Shown here: piece by piece, positions 34,220 to 44,107 of the stretch | Layout of the letters: each line of letters opens with the position of its first letter | How positions within the stretch are numbered: the stretch's first letter is position 1 | Source of the DNA: VKMB-3413 sp041027365 | GTDB taxonomy: Bacteria; Pseudomonadota; Alphaproteobacteria; Rhizobiales; Rhizobiaceae | Assembly (NCBI RefSeq): GCF_041027365.1 | Contig: NZ_JBFTEH010000004.1 | Location: forward strand, 62,001-126,000 | Length of the DNA: 64,000 nucleotides | Reading direction: 5' to 3' | Translations under genes and position numbers: made by a program | The notes under the pieces: generated by a model | What the model was told of the DNA's origin: nothing | The model's database searches: none | Seen by the model: only the letters and a program-made list of their open reading frames with translations

Positions 34220-36666
34220 CGATGGACGACGAGACCCCGAAGACCGAGCGCCCGGCACCGCGCACCCGCCGCCGGCCCGCATCCGCCAAGAAGCCGGCGG
34301 CTGCGACGACGACGCGGACGCGGCGGCGGGCGTCGGGCAGCGGCTCGGGCTCGGCGCCCGCGCTCGACCCAAAGGCTGAGGCCGGCGAGGCCGCGCCGGC
34401 CGCCTCGGCCGTCGCCGAGCGGGTCGTCGAGACGCCTCCGTCCGAAGCGGCCTCTGAAGCGGCGCTGATCCTCGAACAGCTGCCGGCCGAGCTTCACGCC
34501 GGACCGCCGGAGAAGGCGGTCGACGACGGCGAGCTACCCGCCGACCGCTTCATCAACCGTGAGGTCTCCTGGCTGCAGTTCAACCGGCGCGTTCTGGAGG
34601 AGTCGCAGAACGCCGAGCATCCGCTGCTGGAACGCGTTCGCTTCCTGTCGATCTCGGCCGACAATCTCGACGAGTTCTTCATGGTGCGCGTCGCCGGCCT
34701 CGCCGGCCAGGTGCGCGAGAAGATCGCGATCCGCAGCGTCGACGGCCTGACCCCGCAGGAGCAGCTCGACAAGATCCTGGAGGAGGTCGAGCATCTCCAG
34801 AACGAGCAGCAGGCCTCATTGGCCGAGCTCGTCAAGGCGCTGCGCCAGGAGAAGATCCTGATTGTCGGTGCCGGCGAGTTGCGGGGCGCCGACAAGGCCT
34901 GGCTGGAGCGTCACTTCGACGACACGATCTTCCCGGTGCTGACGCCGCTGTCGATCGACCCGGCGCATCCCTTCCCCTTCATCCCCAATCTCGGCTTCTC
35001 GATCGCCCTGGCGCTGACGCGGGAGCGCGATTCCCAGAAGATGAACGCGCTCCTGAGGCTGCCGGTGGCGCTGCAGCGCTTCATCGAGATGCCGGTCGGC
35101 GACAACGGGCTCGTGCGCTTCGTGCCGCTGGAGAGCGTCGTGGCGCTGTTCATCGCCAAGCTCTTCCCGGGCTACCGGGTGAAGGGGTCCGGCACCTTCC
35201 GCATCATCCGCGACTCGGACATCGAGGTGGAGGAGGAGGCCGAGGATCTGGTCCGCCTGTTCGAATCGGCGCTGAAGCGGCGGCGGCGCGGCCGGGTGAT
35301 CCGCATCGAGTTCGACTCGGTCATGCCGGAGGATCTGAGGAACTTCGTCGCTGGCGAACTCGAAGTGCCCGAAGCGCGCATCTCGGTCATGGACGGCATG
35401 CTGGCGCTGGATTCGGTCTCGCAGATCTGCAAGCTCTCGCGCGACGACCTGAAGTTCAAGCCGTACATCCCGCGTTTCCCCGAGCGCATCCGCGAGCACA
35501 ACGGCGACTGCTTCGCCGCGATCCGCGAGAAGGACATCGTCGTCCACCACCCCTACGAATCCTTCGACGTGGTGGTGCAGTTCGTCCGCCAGGCGGCGCG
35601 CGATCCGGACGTCATCGCGATCAAGCAGACGCTCTACCGCACCTCCAACGACTCGCCGATCGTGCGGGCGCTGATCGACGCGGCCGAGTCCGGCAAGTCG
35701 GTCACCGCGCTGGTCGAGCTGAAGGCCCGGTTCGACGAGGAAGCCAACATCCGCTGGGCGCGCGACATGGAGCGCGCCGGCGTGCAGGTGGTGTTCGGCT
35801 TCATCGAGAAGAAGACCCATGCCAAGCTCTCGCTGGTCGTGCGCCGCGAGGAGGGCCGGCTGGTCAACTTCGTCCATATCGGCACCGGCAACTACCATCC
35901 GATCACCGCGAAGATCTATACCGACCTCAGCTACTTCACCGCCGATCCGGACATCGCCCACGACGTCAGCCTCGTCTTCAACTACATCACCGGCTATGCC
36001 GAGCCGACCGAGGTGAAGAAGCTGGCGATCTCGCCGCTGACCCTGCGCAGCCGGATCATCGGCCACATCCAGGACGAGATCGCGCATGTGAAGGCGGGCC
36101 GTCCGGGCCAGATCTGGATGAAGATGAACTCGCTGGTCGACGCCGCGGTGATCGACGCGCTCTACCGGGCGAGCCAGGCGGGCGTCGAGATCGACCTCGT
36201 GGTGCGCGGCATCTGCTGCCTCCGGCCCCGCGTGCCCGGCCTGTCGGAGAACATCCGGGTGAAGTCGATCGTCGGCCGCTTCCTGGAGCACAGCCGGATC
36301 TTCTGCTTCGGCAACGGCCACGGCTTGCCGTCGGAGCAGGCGATCGTCTATCTCGGCTCGGCCGATATGATGCCGCGGAACCTCGACCGACGGGTGGAAG
36401 TGCTCGTGCCGATCACCAACAAGACGGTGCACAGCCAGGTCCTGTCGCAGATCATGCTGGGGAACATTCTGGACAATCAGCAGAGCTGGTCGGTGGCGGC
36501 GGACGGCACGTCGCGCCATATCGTGCCTTCGCCGGGCGAACAGCCGTTCAACGCCCAACGCTATTTCATGACCAACCCGAGTCTTTCCGGACGCGGGAAA
36601 GCGCTGAAGACGGATGCTCCCAAGCTCATCGCACGCCAACGAGCCGACCACTCCCGCTTTGACTGA
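34216..36666 (+). CDS. ppk1: Polyphosphate kinase 1
   Basis: An 816-residue PPK1, which polymerises the gamma-phosphate of ATP into polyphosphate. An Ala/Arg/Lys-rich extension of about 100 residues precedes the N-domain (RFINREVSWLQFNRRVLEES-type start). The phospholipase D-like catalytic halves follow, with the phosphorylated His554 in HIGTGNYH. GTG at 34216 overlaps the hdaA stop (GTGA), with GGAGG five bases upstream; an ATG sits two codons later. The ppx start is nested in its 3' end. The N-terminal extension looks disordered. Confidence 0.95.
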   Translation: MTMDDETPKTERPAPRTRRRPASAKKPAAATTTRTRRRASGSGSGSAPALDPKAEAGEAAPAASAVAERVVETPPSEAASEAALILEQLPAELHAGPPEKAVDDGELPADRFINREVSWLQFNRRVLEESQNAEHPLLERVRFLSISADNLDEFFMVRVAGLAGQVREKIAIRSVDGLTPQEQLDKILEEVEHLQNEQQASLAELVKALRQEKILIVGAGELRGADKAWLERHFDDTIFPVLTPLSIDPAHPFPFIPNLGFSIALALTRERDSQKMNALLRLPVALQRFIEMPVGDNGLVRFVPLESVVALFIAKLFPGYRVKGSGTFRIIRDSDIEVEEEAEDLVRLFESALKRRRRGRVIRIEFDSVMPEDLRNFVAGELEVPEARISVMDGMLALDSVSQICKLSRDDLKFKPYIPRFPERIREHNGDCFAAIREKDIVVHHPYESFDVVVQFVRQAARDPDVIAIKQTLYRTSNDSPIVRALIDAAESGKSVTALVELKARFDEEANIRWARDMERAGVQVVFGFIEKKTHAKLSLVVRREEGRLVNFVHIGTGNYHPITAKIYTDLSYFTADPDIAHDVSLVFNYITGYAEPTEVKKLAISPLTLRSRIIGHIQDEIAHVKAGRPGQIWMKMNSLVDAAVIDALYRASQAGVEIDLVVRGICCLRPRVPGLSENIRVKSIVGRFLEHSRIFCFGNGHGLPSEQAIVYLGSADMMPRNLDRRVEVLVPITNKTVHSQVLSQIMLGNILDNQQSWSVAADGTSRHIVPSPGEQPFNAQRYFMTNPSLSGRGKALKTDAPKLIARQRADHSRFD

Positions 36667-38173
36667 AGCCATTGCGCAGGGGCGGCTGCAGGATCGCCGC
36701 CCGGTCGGGGTCGTCGACATCGGCTCCAACTCGATCCGGCTGGTGATCTACGAGGGCAATGTCCGCGCATTGACCCAGCTGTTCAACGAGAAGGTCCTGA
36801 GCGGCCTCGGCCGGGGCCTTGCCCAGACCAACCGCCTCGATCCCGCCGCGATGGACAGCGCGCTCGCCGCGCTGCGCCGCTTCGCCAAGCTCGCCGAGCA
36901 GGCCGAAGTCGCGGAGCTCTATCCGCTGGCGACCGCTGCCGCGCGCGAGGCGCAGAACGGTCCGGACTTCATCGCCGCCGCGGAAGCGGCGATCGGCCGG
37001 CCGATCCGGATCCTGTCCGGCGCCGACGAAGCGCGCTTTGCCGCCGAGGGCGTGCTGGCGGGCTTCTATCAGGCGGACGGCATCGCCGGCGATCTCGGCG
37101 GCGGCAGCCTGGAACTCGTCGACGTCCATGATGGCACCTCCGAGGGCGGGCTGACCCTGCCGCTCGGGGGTCTCAGGCTACGCGACCTCGCCGACGGGGA
37201 CCTTGCGCGGGCGCAGGCGATTTCCGACAGCCACGTCTCCGTCTGCGCGCTCGCCGCCAAGTCCGCCGGCCGTCCCTTCTACGCCGTCGGCGGCACCTGG
37301 CGGAACCTCGCCAAGCTGCACATGGAGCAGGAGACCTATCCGCTGCATGTGATGCACGGCTACGAGATCCCGACCGACAATCTCGAGCCCTTCCTCGACT
37401 CGGTGATCCGCAGCGATCCGGACAAGCTTCCGCGGATCGACGCCGTGTCGAAATCGCGCCGGGCGCTGCTCGCCTACGGCGCAGTGACGCTGAAGAGCGT
37501 GATCAAGTATCTCAAGCCCTCGAAGATCGTGCTCTCGGCCCTCGGCGTGCGCGAGGGTTATCTGCATTCGCTGCTCTCGGAGGAGGAGAAGGCCAAGGAT
37601 CCGCTGATCGAGGCGTCGGCCGAGCTGGCGATCCTTAGATCCCGCTCGCCAGCCCATGCGCGCGAACTCGTCGTCTGGTGCCGGCGCACCTTCGAGGCGC
37701 TCGATATCGAGGAGACGCCGGAGGAGGAGCGGCTGCGCGAGGCGGCGTGCCTGCTCGCCGACATAGGCTGGCGGGCGCATCCCGACTATCGCGGCAAGCA
37801 GTCGCTGTCGATCATCGCGCATGCGGCCTTCCCGGCCGTCGACCACCGCGGCCGGGCCTTCCTCGGCCTCACCAACTTCTATCGCCACGAAGGACACTTC
37901 GAGCAGAACCAGTTGCCGGAGATCGAGCGCCTCATCGACCCCCGCCTGATGCACCGGGCGCGCGTCCTCGCCTCGCTGTTCCGGGTGACCTACCTCCTGA
38001 CCGCGTCGATGCCGGGCATCCTCGACCAGCTGAAATGGGCGCAGGACCCGCGCGGCGGCTTCACCCTGGTGATGCCGGGCTCACTCGGCGCCCTCGTCGG
38101 CGAGCGCCCGGACGGGCGGCTGCAGCAGTTCGCCCGCGTCGTCGAGAAGACGCTCCGCCTGGAGGCGCGATAG
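36614..38173 (+). CDS. ppx: Exopolyphosphatase (Ppx/GppA family)
   Basis: A 519-residue Ppx/GppA phosphatase. The N-terminal actin-like fold shows VGVVDIGSNSIRLVIYEG, ATAAAREAQN and DLGGGSLELV. The C-terminal half is an HD-type helical domain. The enzyme cleaves terminal phosphates of polyphosphate, and family members also hydrolyse pppGpp. The ATG at 36614 overlaps the end of ppk1 by 53 bp in another frame, so expression is coupled. Synthesis and breakdown of polyphosphate are thus encoded together. Confidence 0.93.
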   Translation: MLPSSSHANEPTTPALTEAIAQGRLQDRRPVGVVDIGSNSIRLVIYEGNVRALTQLFNEKVLSGLGRGLAQTNRLDPAAMDSALAALRRFAKLAEQAEVAELYPLATAAAREAQNGPDFIAAAEAAIGRPIRILSGADEARFAAEGVLAGFYQADGIAGDLGGGSLELVDVHDGTSEGGLTLPLGGLRLRDLADGDLARAQAISDSHVSVCALAAKSAGRPFYAVGGTWRNLAKLHMEQETYPLHVMHGYEIPTDNLEPFLDSVIRSDPDKLPRIDAVSKSRRALLAYGAVTLKSVIKYLKPSKIVLSALGVREGYLHSLLSEEEKAKDPLIEASAELAILRSRSPAHARELVVWCRRTFEALDIEETPEEERLREAACLLADIGWRAHPDYRGKQSLSIIAHAAFPAVDHRGRAFLGLTNFYRHEGHFEQNQLPEIERLIDPRLMHRARVLASLFRVTYLLTASMPGILDQLKWAQDPRGGFTLVMPGSLGALVGERPDGRLQQFARVVEKTLRLEAR

Positions 38174-38186
38174 CGGCGCCGGCCGG

Positions 38187-39251
38187 TCAGACCTTCAGCC
38201 GCCGGTCGGTGAAGTTGCGCCTGTCCGCGGCGATCGTATGGGCGAGCGCCAGCGTCTCGGCGCTGCCGGCCATGGTGTCGATCCGGTCGACCTGGTTGAT
38301 CGCGATCAGCCTGAGCAGGTCCTCGCGCACGCGCCCGTCCTCGTCGCGCGGCAGCCGCTCGACCGCCTGGATGACGTCCGGCCGCGGGCCGCCGCCGAAG
38401 CTCAGCCGCTTCTCGACTTCCGGCCCGTTGGCGCCCGGCAGCATCTCGACGAAGGCGTAGATGCCGACGCCCTTCTTCTTGGGGTAGGGGAAGAGCGCCA
38501 GCGACAGGTCGGCGACCGCCGGATCGGCGGCGATGCGCGCGGCGATCGCCTTGCCCTCGTGGTCGAGCCGGTCCTTGGTGCCTTCGCCGTCCGACCAGCC
38601 GAAGACGCCGCGCGTGACGAGGTTGTAGACGGGCTTGCCGGTGCGCAGCCAGACGCGGGCGGGCACGCTCTTCGTCGCCAGGATCTTCTTCTCGCTGGCC
38701 GTCAGGTGCTCCTTGCAGAAGCTGCGCTTCTGCTTGAGCAGATGCCGAAGGTCCTCGCGGGCCATCAGCCGGAACATCGGCCCGCGGCGGCGGAAGACAG
38801 TGGCGAGCTGCATGTCGATCAGCGCCGCCCGCCCGTCCGGCGTGATCAGCCAGTTCTGCGGCTTGGCGAGGTCGTTGTGGGTCACCCCGGCCCGGTGCAG
38901 CGCGTGCAGGAGGCGCTTGGCGTCGCGGAAATAGGCGGCGTTGCCGCGCGGCTTGGCGACGTGCAGCGGCGTTCCCTCGATGAACGAGCGGTAGAGCGCC
39001 TGGTCGTCGACGCCGAGAAGCTTCGGCACGCCCTCGACGGCGTCGAGCCGCTTCAGGGCGCGGATCTCGCGGTTGGCGAGGTGCCAGGCGAAGCTGCGCA
39101 CCCATGGCGCCGAGGCGCCGACGCGGCGGCGGATGACGACCGTCTCCGGCGCGTCCTCCAGATAACCCGAGGCGATCTCGCCGAAGATGTCGCGCTTCAG
39201 GACGGTCCGGGCGCTGAACGGCGAGGGCAGCGTTGGCAGGTCTGGGATCAT
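38187..39251 (-). CDS. Kinase-like protein with acyl-ligase C-terminal-like domain
   Basis: A 354-residue protein. Residues 15-160 are protein-kinase-like: VVIRRRVGAS near 38-47, the catalytic loop THNDLAKPQNWL (His125, Asp127) and ALIDMQLA with Asp146 in place of DFG. This resembles the RIO/Bud32-like small kinases rather than classical Hanks kinases. Residues about 235-325 look like the C-terminal domain of AMP-forming acyl ligases: an IAADPAVADLSL-type opening, then ERLPRDEDGRVREDLLR, matching the LPRT-x-GK-x-R-x-LLR motif with Arg where the catalytic Lys would be. The fold assignment of the tail is my inference. GAGAAGG is five bases before the ATG. It converges on ppx. Confidence 0.7.
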   Translation of the reverse strand: MIPDLPTLPSPFSARTVLKRDIFGEIASGYLEDAPETVVIRRRVGASAPWVRSFAWHLANREIRALKRLDAVEGVPKLLGVDDQALYRSFIEGTPLHVAKPRGNAAYFRDAKRLLHALHRAGVTHNDLAKPQNWLITPDGRAALIDMQLATVFRRRGPMFRLMAREDLRHLLKQKRSFCKEHLTASEKKILATKSVPARVWLRTGKPVYNLVTRGVFGWSDGEGTKDRLDHEGKAIAARIAADPAVADLSLALFPYPKKKGVGIYAFVEMLPGANGPEVEKRLSFGGGPRPDVIQAVERLPRDEDGRVREDLLRLIAINQVDRIDTMAGSAETLALAHTIAADRRNFTDRRLKV

Positions 39252-39454
39252 GGTGCCTTCTCGTCGGCGGACGGCGCGTGGCGGCGGCACGCCGAGGTGC
39301 CGCGGCAAGAGCGGTGCACCCTCTGCATCGGAGCGCAATGCTTCCCGTCCAAGCGCAATTTCGGTTCTGACCGGCCGTCTAGCGGAACTCGCCGAAGATG
39401 TGAACGTCTATCCGGTGACGAAGCATGTCTCGCAGATCCAGCCGGGAGGCCGCC

Positions 39455-39955
39455 ATGAATGTCGAAACCCATCGCTTCGAGCCCGATTCGACGATGCCGA
39501 ACAGCCAGTTCCCGCTGATCGTGATGCCGGGCGCGATCGCCGGCGGCGACGCGTCTCCCGAGGCGATGGCGGCGCGCTTTCAGGGCAATGGCTGGCAGGG
39601 CACCTGGACCTATACGGTCTTCGACTACTGGCACTACCACATCGAGGGTCACGAGGTGCTGGGCTGCGTCCGGGGCGAGGCGACGGTGGGCTTCGGCGGC
39701 GAGGACGGCGCGCGCATCGAGATGCGCCAGGGCGACGTGGTGATCGTCCCGGCGGGTGTCGGTCACAAGCGCCTGAGCGCGACGCCGGACTTCGCCGTCG
39801 TCGGCGCCTATCCGCCCGGCCAGAACGGCGCGATCACCCGGGCCGGCGAACTCGACCTCGACAGCGCCCGGGCCGCGATCGGCCGGCTCGCACGCCCGGA
39901 AACCGACCCCGTGACGGGCGCGAGTCCCGGTGCGATCTCCGCCTGGATGCAGTGA
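39455..39955 (+). CDS. YjlB-like cupin protein
   Basis: A 166-residue cupin similar to Bacillus YjlB. The first cupin motif is YHIEGHEVLGCVRGEA, with histidines and a Glu able to bind metal; the second is GDVVIVPAGVGHKRL. The ATG at 39455 has GGGAGG five bases upstream; a frame beginning at 39425 is less likely. Function is unknown. It ends at a Rho-independent terminator and stands alone. Confidence 0.83.
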   Translation: MNVETHRFEPDSTMPNSQFPLIVMPGAIAGGDASPEAMAARFQGNGWQGTWTYTVFDYWHYHIEGHEVLGCVRGEATVGFGGEDGARIEMRQGDVVIVPAGVGHKRLSATPDFAVVGAYPPGQNGAITRAGELDLDSARAAIGRLARPETDPVTGASPGAISAWMQ

Positions 39956-39969
39956 ATGGGGTGGCGGAG

Positions 39970-40013
39970 CGGACGGAATAGCGCCCGATTCCGGGGCGCC
40001 GTCCGGGTTTTTT
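39970..40013 (+). terminator. Rho-independent terminator after the cupin gene
   Basis: Nested stems, GGACGG (39971-39976) with CCGTCC (39999-40004) and GCGCC (39981-39985) inside, are followed by GGG and six T residues at 40008-40013. It lies 14 bp after the stop. Confidence 0.7.
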
Positions 40014-40099
40014 GATCGGCGCCCTTCCTATCGCGGCCGGACAGTGAAATAGAAAGGGCAACGTCCCGCCCTGTCCGCAACATCCCTTAGCCGAGCACC

Positions 40100-41911
40100 A
40101 TGTCCGTCGAAAGCCCGTCCGTCTCCGCCGCTGCGACAACCGCGACGGAGGCCGAGGCGCCGCCGGACCGCGAGGTCAATCTCCCGGTGATGCTCGTCCT
40201 GGCGCTGATCGTCGGGATCGTCGCGGGCCTGGGCGCGATCGTCTTCAAGTTCCTGATCGCGATCATCTACAATTTCTCCTTCTACGGCGTGTTGCAGCCG
40301 CATCTCGACCCGAACGTCTACGGCCCGCCGAGCCCCTGGGGGGCGGGCATCATCCTGGTGCCGGTGATCGGCGGCCTGATCGTCGTCTGGCTGGTGCAGA
40401 CCTTCGCCCCGGAGGCCAAGGGCCACGGCGTGCCCGAGGTGATGTTCTCGATCTACCACCAGAACGGCAACATCCGCGCCATCGTCGCGGTGGTGAAGTC
40501 GCTGGCCTCGGCGATCTCCATCGGCACCGGCGCGTCGGTCGGCCGCGAAGGCCCGATCATCCAGATCGGCTCCTCCTTCGGCTCGACCTTCGCTCGAGCC
40601 TTGCGCCTGGTGCGCCACCAGAAGATCACGCTGCTCTCGGCCGGTGCCGGTGCCGGCATCGCGGCGACCTTCAACACGCCGCTCGGCGGCGTGCTCTTCG
40701 CTTCGGAGATCCTGCTGCCGGAAGTCTCGACCCGCACCTTCCTGCCGGTCGTCGTGGCGACGGCCACCTCCACCTACATCTACCGCTTCGTCATGGGCAT
40801 CGAATCGGCCTTCGTCGTGCCCTTCGACGGGATCGTGCACGGCCAGGCGGTCAACGGCGCCGAGCTGATCCTCGCGGCGATCGTCGGCGTGGTGATCGGG
40901 CTCGCGGCCTATGCCTTCGTCAAGCTGCTCGCCTGGGCCGAGGACGTCTTCGAGGATTCCAACCTCAACCCCTACGTCCAGAACGTCATCGGCATGCTCT
41001 CGGTCGGCGTGCTCGGCTACCTCTTCCTGCTCGGCGCCGGCCATTACCACGTTCTCAGCGTCGGCTATTCGACCATCCAGGACGTCCTCAACGGCGGCAC
41101 CACGAGCGCCTGGCTGCTTCTGCTGCTGTTTGTCGGCAAGCTGGTCGCGACCTGCATTAGCCTCGGATCGGGCGCGTCCGGCGGCATCTTCTCGCCGAGC
41201 CTGTTCATGGGCGCGACGCTCGGCGGCGCGATCGGCGTCATCGGCCACACGCTGCTGCCGGGAGAGCACCTGACGGTCGAGACCTTCGCCATCATCGGCA
41301 TGGGCGCCATGGTCGGCGGCTCGACCAGCGCCGCGATGACGGCGATCGTGATGATCTTCGAGATGACCCGCGACTACCAGATCATCTTGCCGCTGGTCCT
41401 GTCGGTGGCGATCGCGATCGGCGTGCGGCGGGCGCTCGTCGCCTCCGATATCTACACGATCAAGCTCCGCGACCGCGGCCGGCCGATCCCCACCGACCGC
41501 ACCACCAACATGTATCTCGTGCAGTCGGCGGCGGAGACGATGGTGAAGAACTTCACCGTCCTGCCGGAGTCGATGACCGTGACCGACGCGCTGAAGCGCA
41601 TCGACATCGACACGAGCCGCGTGATCATCACCGACGGCAACCGCATCACCGGCTATGTCCGCTTCGGCACGATTCCCTATCAGGCAGACCGCTTCACCAA
41701 GCAGACGCTGAAGGACATCGGCTCGTCGGACTTCATCATCGCCAGCGTCGGCAACAATCTCAACACGGTGGTGACCCGCATGAGCCGGCGCGGCCGACAC
41801 TACGCCATCGTCGTCAACAATCCCCGCGGCATTCCGCGGCCGGAGGACATCGTGGGCATCATCGGCCGCGAGGAGATCGCCAACGCGGTGGTGCAGAACC
41901 ACTACGGGTGA
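40100..41911 (+). CDS. ClC-family chloride channel/transporter with CBS domains
   Basis: A 603-residue protein. The ClC membrane part (about residues 28-455) has the selectivity motifs KGHGVPEV, GREGPIIQIG with the gating Glu, and GSGASGGIFSPSLF. TFNTPLGGVLFASE is also typical. A pair of CBS domains follows (about 470-600), with VLPESMTVTDAL and a basic nucleotide-binding surface. CBS domains suggest regulation by adenine nucleotides. Whether it is a channel or a Cl-/H+ antiporter is not certain, because the internal gating Glu region is not clearly readable. Confidence 0.92.
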   Translation: MSVESPSVSAAATTATEAEAPPDREVNLPVMLVLALIVGIVAGLGAIVFKFLIAIIYNFSFYGVLQPHLDPNVYGPPSPWGAGIILVPVIGGLIVVWLVQTFAPEAKGHGVPEVMFSIYHQNGNIRAIVAVVKSLASAISIGTGASVGREGPIIQIGSSFGSTFARALRLVRHQKITLLSAGAGAGIAATFNTPLGGVLFASEILLPEVSTRTFLPVVVATATSTYIYRFVMGIESAFVVPFDGIVHGQAVNGAELILAAIVGVVIGLAAYAFVKLLAWAEDVFEDSNLNPYVQNVIGMLSVGVLGYLFLLGAGHYHVLSVGYSTIQDVLNGGTTSAWLLLLLFVGKLVATCISLGSGASGGIFSPSLFMGATLGGAIGVIGHTLLPGEHLTVETFAIIGMGAMVGGSTSAAMTAIVMIFEMTRDYQIILPLVLSVAIAIGVRRALVASDIYTIKLRDRGRPIPTDRTTNMYLVQSAAETMVKNFTVLPESMTVTDALKRIDIDTSRVIITDGNRITGYVRFGTIPYQADRFTKQTLKDIGSSDFIIASVGNNLNTVVTRMSRRGRHYAIVVNNPRGIPRPEDIVGIIGREEIANAVVQNHYG

Positions 41912-42034
41912 CCCCGAGCCGCATCGCCGCCCGCGGCGACGCCTCCGGGGGCGCTGCGGGTCGGCCCGTCGTCATCCGGCCGCCGCCTCGTCGCGGCGCC
42001 GACAGCCCGTCACCGGATATCTCGAAAGTTCCGC

Positions 42035-43705
42035 ATGACCTTACCTCCGAAGCCTCGCACCGGCGGTCGCATCCTGGTCGATCAGCTCCTGGCGCAGGGT
42101 GCCGACACCGCTTTCTGCGTTCCCGGCGAGAGCTATCTCGCCGTGCTCGACGCGCTCCATGACAGCCGCGAGGCGATCCGGCTGGTCAATGCGCGGCACG
42201 AGGCCGGCGCCGCGAACATGGCCGAAGCCTATGGCAAGCTGACGGGACGACCGGGCCTCTGCTTCGTCACCCGCGGTCCCGGCGCCTGTCACGCTGCGGT
42301 CGGCGTCCACACCGCCTTCCAGGATTCGACGCCGATGATCCTGTTCGTCGGCCAGGTCGGCCGGGACATGCGCGATCGGGAAGCCTTCCAGGAGATCGAC
42401 TACCGCCAGATGTTCGGCCCGGTCGCGAAATGGGCGGCCGAGATCGACAGCGCCGCGCGCATTCCCGAATATGTCGCCCGGGCCTATCGCACGGCCATGT
42501 CCGGCCGGCCGGGACCGGTGGTGCTGGCGCTGCCCGAGGACATGCTGACCGAGACGGCAGACGTTCCCGATGCACCGCATGTCGGACCGGTGGCGGGCAA
42601 TCTGTCGGCTGCCGACGCCGATGCGATCCGCGCCGTGCTGGAGACGGCGAAGAAGCCGCTGATGCTCGTCGGCGGCAGCGGCTGGAGCGACGAGGCGGCG
42701 CGCGGCATCACCGCCTTCGCCGAGGCGAATGGCCTGCCGGTCGCCTGCTCCTTCCGCCGCCAGGACGTCGTCTCGTCGCGCTCGCCAGCCTTCGTCGGCG
42801 ATTTCGGGACCTCCGGCCTGCCGAGCCTCGTGAAGCGCATGGCGGAGGTGGACGTGCTCTTCGTCGCGGGCGCACGGCTCGGCGAGATGACCACCAAGGG
42901 CTACACGACACTTGACGCTCCGGGGCCGAAGCCGCGGGTGATCCATGTCCATGCCGGAGCCGACGAGATCGGCCGCGTGTTCCAGCCGGAACTCGGCCTC
43001 AACGCCTCGTCGGCGCATCTCGCAGAAACCCTTGCCGAGGCCCGCTGGTTCGACGGCGCCCGCTGGCAGGACTGGCGCGGCGAACTGCGCGCGGCGTTCC
43101 AGGCGGACCAGGAGCCGCAGGGGGAGGCGGGGCCGCTCGACCTGTCCGCTGCCTTCGCCGCCCTGCGCGAGACGCTCGGCGAAGATGCGATCGTCACCGT
43201 CGATGCGGGCAACCACACCGGCTGGCCTCAGCGCTATCTCGCCTATGGCCGGCCCGGCCGCCAGCTCGGCTCGACCGCCGGCGCAATGGGCTACGCCGTG
43301 CCCGCCGCGGTCGCCGCGGCGATCCGCCATCCCGAGCGCACCGTCATCGGCTGCGTCGGCGACGGCGGCTTCCAGATGAGCGGCATGGAGATCGCGACGG
43401 CCGTGCAATACGGCGCGCGGCCGATCGTCTTCGTCTTCGCCAACGGCATCTACGGCACGATCCGCATGCATCAGGAGCGGGAATATCCGGGGCGCGTCGT
43501 CGGGACGGATCTCGTCAATCCCGACTTCCGGGCGCTCGGCGCGGCGCTCGGCGCGCATGCGGAGCGGGTGACGACGACGGCGGAGTTCATGCCGGCCTTT
43601 GAACGCGCGCTAGCCGCGAAGAAAGCGGCGGTGATCGAACTCGTCACCGATCCGGCCCGCATCTCGACCCGCTCGGCGCTCCCCGGCGCGAAATCCGCGT
43701 CCTGA
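42035..43705 (+). CDS. Thiamine pyrophosphate-dependent enzyme (acetolactate synthase-like)
   Basis: A 556-residue three-domain TPP enzyme. Glu56 in VNARHEAGAA is the catalytic Glu that activates the thiazolium. The middle domain has a FAD/nucleotide-type fold. The TPP-binding motif runs from Gly442-Asp443-Gly444 to Asn470 (GDGGFQM ... FVFANGIYG). It belongs to the acetolactate synthase/benzoylformate decarboxylase group, but there is no small IlvN subunit gene near it, and catalytic acetolactate synthase has longer sequence. Substrate unknown. Confidence 0.88.
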   Translation: MTLPPKPRTGGRILVDQLLAQGADTAFCVPGESYLAVLDALHDSREAIRLVNARHEAGAANMAEAYGKLTGRPGLCFVTRGPGACHAAVGVHTAFQDSTPMILFVGQVGRDMRDREAFQEIDYRQMFGPVAKWAAEIDSAARIPEYVARAYRTAMSGRPGPVVLALPEDMLTETADVPDAPHVGPVAGNLSAADADAIRAVLETAKKPLMLVGGSGWSDEAARGITAFAEANGLPVACSFRRQDVVSSRSPAFVGDFGTSGLPSLVKRMAEVDVLFVAGARLGEMTTKGYTTLDAPGPKPRVIHVHAGADEIGRVFQPELGLNASSAHLAETLAEARWFDGARWQDWRGELRAAFQADQEPQGEAGPLDLSAAFAALRETLGEDAIVTVDAGNHTGWPQRYLAYGRPGRQLGSTAGAMGYAVPAAVAAAIRHPERTVIGCVGDGGFQMSGMEIATAVQYGARPIVFVFANGIYGTIRMHQEREYPGRVVGTDLVNPDFRALGAALGAHAERVTTTAEFMPAFERALAAKKAAVIELVTDPARISTRSALPGAKSAS

Positions 43706-43895
43706 CGGCCGAGAGCGAAGAAGAAGCCGGCCGCCGGGTTCGGCTTCGAGATATTCAGGAACGCATCGCCCACCGAGATTGGCGAGCTCCGGCAAGCGGC
43801 GCTCGTGCCGTCGCAGCCTTATTCGCCTACGACGATGTTGCCGACCGGTGACGGACGGATTACAGGCGATCATATCTCCCGTGTGAAGGTTCGAA

Positions 43896-44084
43896 ATGTC
43901 CGAAAAGCCGAAGCGCTACGTCGCGCTGGAAACCGCCCATGGCAAGTCCGTCATGATCATCCCGCTGATGGTCACCCACATTACGGCGCGCGGCGCCAGC
44001 GAGGCCGACGTCTTCTTCGTCGGCGGGGCCTCGGTCGCCATCAGGGGGACGGCCGAGGACGTGGCGGCGCAGATCTTCGGCTGA
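43896..44084 (+). CDS. Small hypothetical protein (62 residues)
   Basis: I do not recognise a family. It has no signal or membrane segment, and shows a beta-rich pattern: RYVALETAHG, VMIIPLMVTHI, ADVFFVGGASVAI. GAAGG lies six bases before the ATG. It ends 24 bp before the DUF2161 gene and may be co-transcribed with it. Codon use follows the surroundings, which supports a real gene. Confidence 0.6.
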   Translation: MSEKPKRYVALETAHGKSVMIIPLMVTHITARGASEADVFFVGGASVAIRGTAEDVAAQIFG

Positions 44085-44107
44085 GGCCTCGGGCCGTCCG
44101 CCCCCGC

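Noticed and set aside
42035..43705. Annotating the TPP enzyme as acetolactate synthase IlvB
   Set aside because: No IlvN partner is near, and the group also includes decarboxylases; the substrate is not readable.
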